NCBI GenBank assembly: GCA_964490725.1
Contig: CAZBDU010000002.1
Coordinates: 62,001-126,000, forward strand
Reading direction: 5' to 3'
Source: CAZBDU01 sp964490725
Lineage (GTDB): Bacteria > Spirochaetota > Spirochaetia > SZUA-6 > DRHE01
Length of the DNA stretch: 64,000 nucleotides
Under the pieces are notes generated by a model. The model was not told the DNA's origin. It worked only from the letters and a program-made list of their open reading frames with translations, and ran no database searches. The translations under genes were made by a program, and so were the position numbers. Positions 60,853 to 64,000 of this stretch are shown here, one piece after another. Numbering within the stretch: position 1 is the first letter of the stretch; every line of letters begins with the position of its first letter.

Positions 60853-61879
60853 GTTCACCCCCCTGATTGACATCGATGAGGATCTTGTGAATGCCCTCCG
60901 GTGCAGCATTCCAATCTTTGAGCGCTTCCTCCGTTCTTTCAAAAGGATAAATACGAGTAATCATCTTCTCAACAGGGACCTCCCCAGATTTCAACATCCG
61001 GATGACCTCTGGAAAGACTCCGACAGCGTTTCGCGAGCCGAGGATGTCCAACTCCTTCATGACGAATTGCGCCGAGTTGTAGCAGACCTCCTGCTTCGCG
61101 TAGCCTACATATACCACGCGGCCGGCCTGAGCCACCGCATCGACAGCAAGGCGATACGTCGACGGCAGCCCGACCGCCTCAAAGACTACGCTCGCGCCTT
61201 CCCCATTGGTGAAAGTTCTCACCGCTTCTAGAGGATCCACTTTGGAATTGTCGACCGTGTGTACGGCGCCGAACGCTTCTGCCATCTCCAATTTTGACCC
61301 CGCAATGTCCACACCGATCACCCGGGCGCCTCTTTGAACCGCGGTAGCAATTATACCTAACCCGATAGTACCGCAGCCGAGTACAAGCACCGTATCATTT
61401 TCGTCCACTCTGCCCCTCTTCACGGCGTGATACCCGATGCACAGGGGCTCCACCAGAGCTACGTGCTCTGGAATCAGTCCGTCGCTCGGATAGACCTTGC
61501 TATGATGGATGGACAAACGCTCCAAGAGAGCACCGTCACGCTGGACGCCCATGGTTTCGTTGTGAAGGCAGCAGTTGGTACGACCCACTCTGCAGGCCGA
61601 GCACCTCCGGCAGTGGAAATAGGGCGATACCGTGACCGCATCACCAGGCCGGAAATGCTCGGGGACCGCTGCTCCCGCCTTTAGAACAACCGCGCTCACT
61701 TCGTGACCCGGGATTCGGGGATAGCTCACCATGACAAAAGTGCCGCGATAGCTATTCAGGTCGCTCCCGCACAACCCGACATATCTGATGCCCAAGAGAA
61801 GATCCTCGGGACCCATCTCGGGCTCATCGACCTCGACAAGCTCTACCACCCCGGGTTTCGGTATCAGAACGGCGCGCAT
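60836..61879 (-). CDS. Zinc-dependent alcohol dehydrogenase (MDR family) 2
   Basis: 347 residues from ATG 61879 (AAAGGAGGAAAG upstream). Catalytic zinc region YVGLCGSDLNSYRG and GHEVSAVV; structural zinc cysteines CRRCSACRVGRTNC; Rossmann motif VLGCGTIGLGIIATAV. Sorbitol/threonine dehydrogenase-like length. Overlaps the GRE gene start by 17 bp and the truncated DUF362 gene stop by 16 bp, so tightly coupled. Probably supplies or consumes the carbonyl substrate of the GRE. Confidence 0.9.
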   Translation of the reverse strand: MRAVLIPKPGVVELVEVDEPEMGPEDLLLGIRYVGLCGSDLNSYRGTFVMVSYPRIPGHEVSAVVLKAGAAVPEHFRPGDAVTVSPYFHCRRCSACRVGRTNCCLHNETMGVQRDGALLERLSIHHSKVYPSDGLIPEHVALVEPLCIGYHAVKRGRVDENDTVLVLGCGTIGLGIIATAVQRGARVIGVDIAGSKLEMAEAFGAVHTVDNSKVDPLEAVRTFTNGEGASVVFEAVGLPSTYRLAVDAVAQAGRVVYVGYAKQEVCYNSAQFVMKELDILGSRNAVGVFPEVIRMLKSGEVPVEKMITRIYPFERTEEALKDWNAAPEGIHKILIDVNQGGEHDHAW

Positions 61880-62361
61880 CTCTTTCCTCCTTTCCTTGGC
61901 AACATTTCATCGAGCGCCTCTCTCAGCGATCCAGTGACCCCAGGAATAGCCTCGTTCGGCGGACAGCCGTAGGCAAAATGGCCTTTCCCCTCGTGTTTCT
62001 TCAGGCAGTTCCCATACAGAGCGATCTTGGCAATCTCGAGCTCGGAGAAGAAAGCCCCTCCGGGGACCTCCACCTTGCTCTTGGGACCTTTGCGCAGGCC
62101 TACCACTTTGGCCCCCGCCTCTCCCAGAATCACCTCGCAGCCGTTGCCGGAAAAGATCTCGGCCGTCGCCAGGGTCACCTGGGGATTAGCGCAATCAAAG
62201 CTGTTGGGCAAGGCGATATTGGGCTTTATCAGGACCCGCTTTCCTTCGCCACACAGCTCCTCCACGCCGCCGATTATTGCGAACGCCTCCCTCACCGCCT
62301 CGCGGATCGTGGAGTCCAACGCCAGGGCCGGAACCTTCACCAGTGCCACTCTTGAACTCAT
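61864..62361 (-). CDS. DUF362-related protein, internally shortened
   Basis: 165 residues from ATG 62361 (ATGA overlap with the upstream gene). The first 100 residues match the DUF362 N-terminus (VLIKPNIALPNSFDCANPQV, EVILGEAGAKVVGLRKGPKS). They are followed directly by a C-terminal DUF362-like Cys-containing end (IALYGNCLKKHEGKGHFAYG, CPPNE). The central approximately 230 residues found in the full-length paralogue at 13823-15070 are absent, in frame. Either a stable mini-DUF362 or an internal-deletion relic kept by translational coupling. Confidence 0.65.
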   Translation of the reverse strand: MSSRVALVKVPALALDSTIREAVREAFAIIGGVEELCGEGKRVLIKPNIALPNSFDCANPQVTLATAEIFSGNGCEVILGEAGAKVVGLRKGPKSKVEVPGGAFFSELEIAKIALYGNCLKKHEGKGHFAYGCPPNEAIPGVTGSLREALDEMLPRKGGKRCAPF

Positions 62362-64000
62362 GCTTCTGTCCTCACGGAGCGCCACAGCAATAGGGCGGCG
62401 AATAGGTACGCTCCGGCTCCGATAAGCAGCACCTGGACAAATCCAACCACCAGGGCAACGACAACCGCCAAGACCGATCCCAGCACCGAGGCGATGCCGT
62501 TCAAGGCGTAGGCCGAAGGCACTCTCGAGGAGTTGTAGGCCGAAAGGATCCTCAATCCGACGGGAAAGGGCATGCCCATACAGAAGCCCAGGGGGCTGAC
62601 CAGTCCCACTACAACAAGGGCACGATACAGCAGGCTCAACCCGATGGCTCGTTCGATGACCATACCTAACAGCGGTATGTAGAGCAAGACCAACAGGACG
62701 ATGATTGCGGTGAGAAGAACGAGGATTCTCCTCTTTCCGTGCTTGAACAGTGAATCACTGAGGAGGCTACCAGCACCGCCGGACAGAAGAAGGGAAAACA
62801 GAACCACAGAGAAGAGAAGGGAGGGATAACCTAGGAGGAGCAGCAGTTTCTGAACGAGCACCACCTCAACGAGCATGTAACCCACGCCCAGCAAGGGGAA
62901 GTAGAATGGAAGAAAATATCTCTCGCCTCGCGCGCCATCACTCTTTTTTCTTTCCCGCGCACAGAGCCACACGATTGAGCCGACGAGGAGCACAGAGACG
63001 GGAAAGAGAACGGCCTGTAACTCCACCGGCAGGCGTCGATCGAATTGGTAGAAGAAGGGGCTGTTGTCTGTGGCCGGGCTTACGCGCGCGCCTGTGAAGG
63101 AGATAAACTCTTCCAGGCTTTGGCGACCCCTGACAACCAGGCTGTAGAACATGCCCGCGGACCTGAACGGCACATACAAGGGACGAAATCCCAGGGATCT
63201 GGCCCGAGCTTCGATATCTCTTGCTTCCTCCGGAGTGAAGCTGCGTTTCTGAACAATCAGGAGAGGGCTGCTGATTTCCCGCTTGTCGCTGCCGTTAAGG
63301 ACAAGAACGTGTTCCGCTGCTTCGCGCACATCCCTCCCTGCGTCCTGCAAGGCGAACAGAGCGGTAATAAACCCTTTGGTGAGGTCATTGATGTCGTGGA
63401 ATATGATAACGAGTCGGCCGTCGCTCGCCAGCAAACGTAGGTAGCTGCTGAACGCCTCCCGTGTGAACACGTAGTTCTCCGTAAGGGAAAGACCCTGCTG
63501 ATCCGCGGCCTGAACATACACCAAGGACAGGTATATGATATCGTACGCCTCCTTCGTAGCCTCGATGAAGCGCCGGCCCTCATCCCGTACGATCTCGATG
63601 CCCTTGTAGCCGGCGTAGATCCCGCCATTGAAAGCGGCGAACTTGTTCATGGCTCGGATGATTCCTGGATTGACTTCTACGCCCACGATTTTGCGGCTGC
63701 CCCCCAAGAAGGCCAACAACGCGTCTTTTCCTCCTCCGGGTCCGATGATAAGCACCTTATCCCTCTTGCCCCAGCGGAAGGGGAAATAACCGATTTCTTT
63801 TCGCAGATACTCGATTGTTCGCAGATCCCCGTCAAATTCCACCATCGGCGTGCCAGCGCCGCTGTCTGTGTAGATCAGCTTCTGCCGGGGGTCACCACTT
63901 TCTACCACGTCGACTCTGCCCAAGGCATTCCAACTCGTGTCGATGACTCGCCTCTCCGACTCGGAACCGGAAAGCTCGGCGAACATTGTCTTCGTATAGT
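62358..64000 (-). CDS. Spermidine synthase-like membrane protein (N-terminal part beyond window)
   Basis: At least 546 residues; the frame is still open at the window edge (YTKT before the first ATG at 63986), and full-length relatives have an N-terminal membrane domain, so the start is probably outside. The Rossmann methyltransferase-like domain is visible (VLIIGPGGGKDALLAFLGGS, IVGVEVNPGIIRAMNKFAAF, IIYLSLVYVQAADQQGLSLT), then six to seven transmembrane helices from about residue 330. The aminopropyl-transfer Asp pair is not obvious, so polyamine synthesis is uncertain. First visible gene of the anaerobic operon. Confidence 0.8.
   Translation of the reverse strand, partial: YTKTMFAELSGSESERRVIDTSWNALGRVDVVESGDPRQKLIYTDSGAGTPMVEFDGDLRTIEYLRKEIGYFPFRWGKRDKVLIIGPGGGKDALLAFLGGSRKIVGVEVNPGIIRAMNKFAAFNGGIYAGYKGIEIVRDEGRRFIEATKEAYDIIYLSLVYVQAADQQGLSLTENYVFTREAFSSYLRLLASDGRLVIIFHDINDLTKGFITALFALQDAGRDVREAAEHVLVLNGSDKREISSPLLIVQKRSFTPEEARDIEARARSLGFRPLYVPFRSAGMFYSLVVRGRQSLEEFISFTGARVSPATDNSPFFYQFDRRLPVELQAVLFPVSVLLVGSIVWLCARERKKSDGARGERYFLPFYFPLLGVGYMLVEVVLVQKLLLLLGYPSLLFSVVLFSLLLSGGAGSLLSDSLFKHGKRRILVLLTAIIVLLVLLYIPLLGMVIERAIGLSLLYRALVVVGLVSPLGFCMGMPFPVGLRILSAYNSSRVPSAYALNGIASVLGSVLAVVVALVVGFVQVLLIGAGAYLFAALLLWRSVRTEA

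Noticed and set aside
1..64000. CRISPR arrays, rRNA and tRNA genes, intact insertion sequences
   Set aside because: I looked for regularly spaced repeats, conserved rRNA segments, T-loop-like motifs with acceptor pairing and transposase motifs and found none I could support.

Overview
The window is about 60-65% G+C and encodes an anaerobic, heterotrophic bacterium. Three unrelated ABC substrate-binding proteins are present. Two of them (the CUT2-type and CUT1-type proteins) have signal peptides followed by the Ala-Gly-Gln-Glu-rich start (AAGQKEG, AGGGQEAA) that is common in Spirochaetia, so a free-living or sediment spirochaete is my best guess. This is inference from protein style; there is no rRNA in the window. 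Glycyl-radical chemistry and two tungsten-type aldehyde:ferredoxin oxidoreductases (AOR) point to strict anaerobiosis.

Layout. (1) 1-4.66 kb: the end of a NagA-like deacetylase, then a decayed accessory stretch with a FitA-like antitoxin, remnants of FitA, FitB, MalT-like and AraC-like genes, and a small rhodanese whose catalytic loop holds an in-frame TGA followed by a bacterial-SECIS-like hairpin (candidate selenoprotein). (2) 4.65-25.7 kb: two divergent catabolic operons around an RpiR regulator. The minus arm has two cyclase-family amidases/lactonases, a DUF362 protein, a ribose-type ABC transporter, a DapA-family aldolase, a DgoK kinase, a D-2-hydroxyacid dehydrogenase and an SDR. The plus arm has a zinc-ribbon miniprotein, a fused HyuA-HyuB ATP-dependent amidohydrolase, a GSA-type aminotransferase, a second DapA-family aldolase, a second hydroxyacid dehydrogenase and an FGGY kinase. 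Together they look like a route for an imported cyclic amide or amino sugar-acid. (3) 25.9-32.4 kb: a NitT/TauT-type transporter with an amidohydrolase, divergent from a LacI regulator and a creatinase-like M24 protein.

(4) 32.4-41.1 kb: accessory island. A 1450-residue protein (RelE-like N-terminus, UvrD-type helicase, long TPR solenoid) and a 220-residue companion lie between two direct, degenerate copies of a DUF5615 toxin fragment, followed by a frameshifted DUF433 antitoxin and a beta-propeller lipoprotein. (5) 41.1-50.8 kb: a LacI-controlled operon with a CUT1 sugar transporter, a 1267-residue six-hairpin-glycosidase-like protein, an AIR-synthase-like protein and an internally shortened ADP-ribosylglycohydrolase. 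Its promoter carries a perfect double-AATCGATT operator. (6) 50.8-51.5 kb: an AbiEii toxin remnant. (7) 51.5-64 kb: a compact minus-strand operon with a MoaD/ThiS protein, two AORs, a class II aldolase, two zinc alcohol dehydrogenases, a glycyl radical enzyme with its activase, a shortened DUF362 protein and a spermidine-synthase-like membrane protein that runs off the window.

Central ideas: radical lyase or dehydratase chemistry yields aldehydes that the AORs oxidise; the 5-25 kb divergon opens and deaminates a cyclic nitrogenous sugar acid and sends it through aldolase/kinase/dehydrogenase steps; toxin-antitoxin debris marks the insertion-prone gaps between these catabolic blocks.
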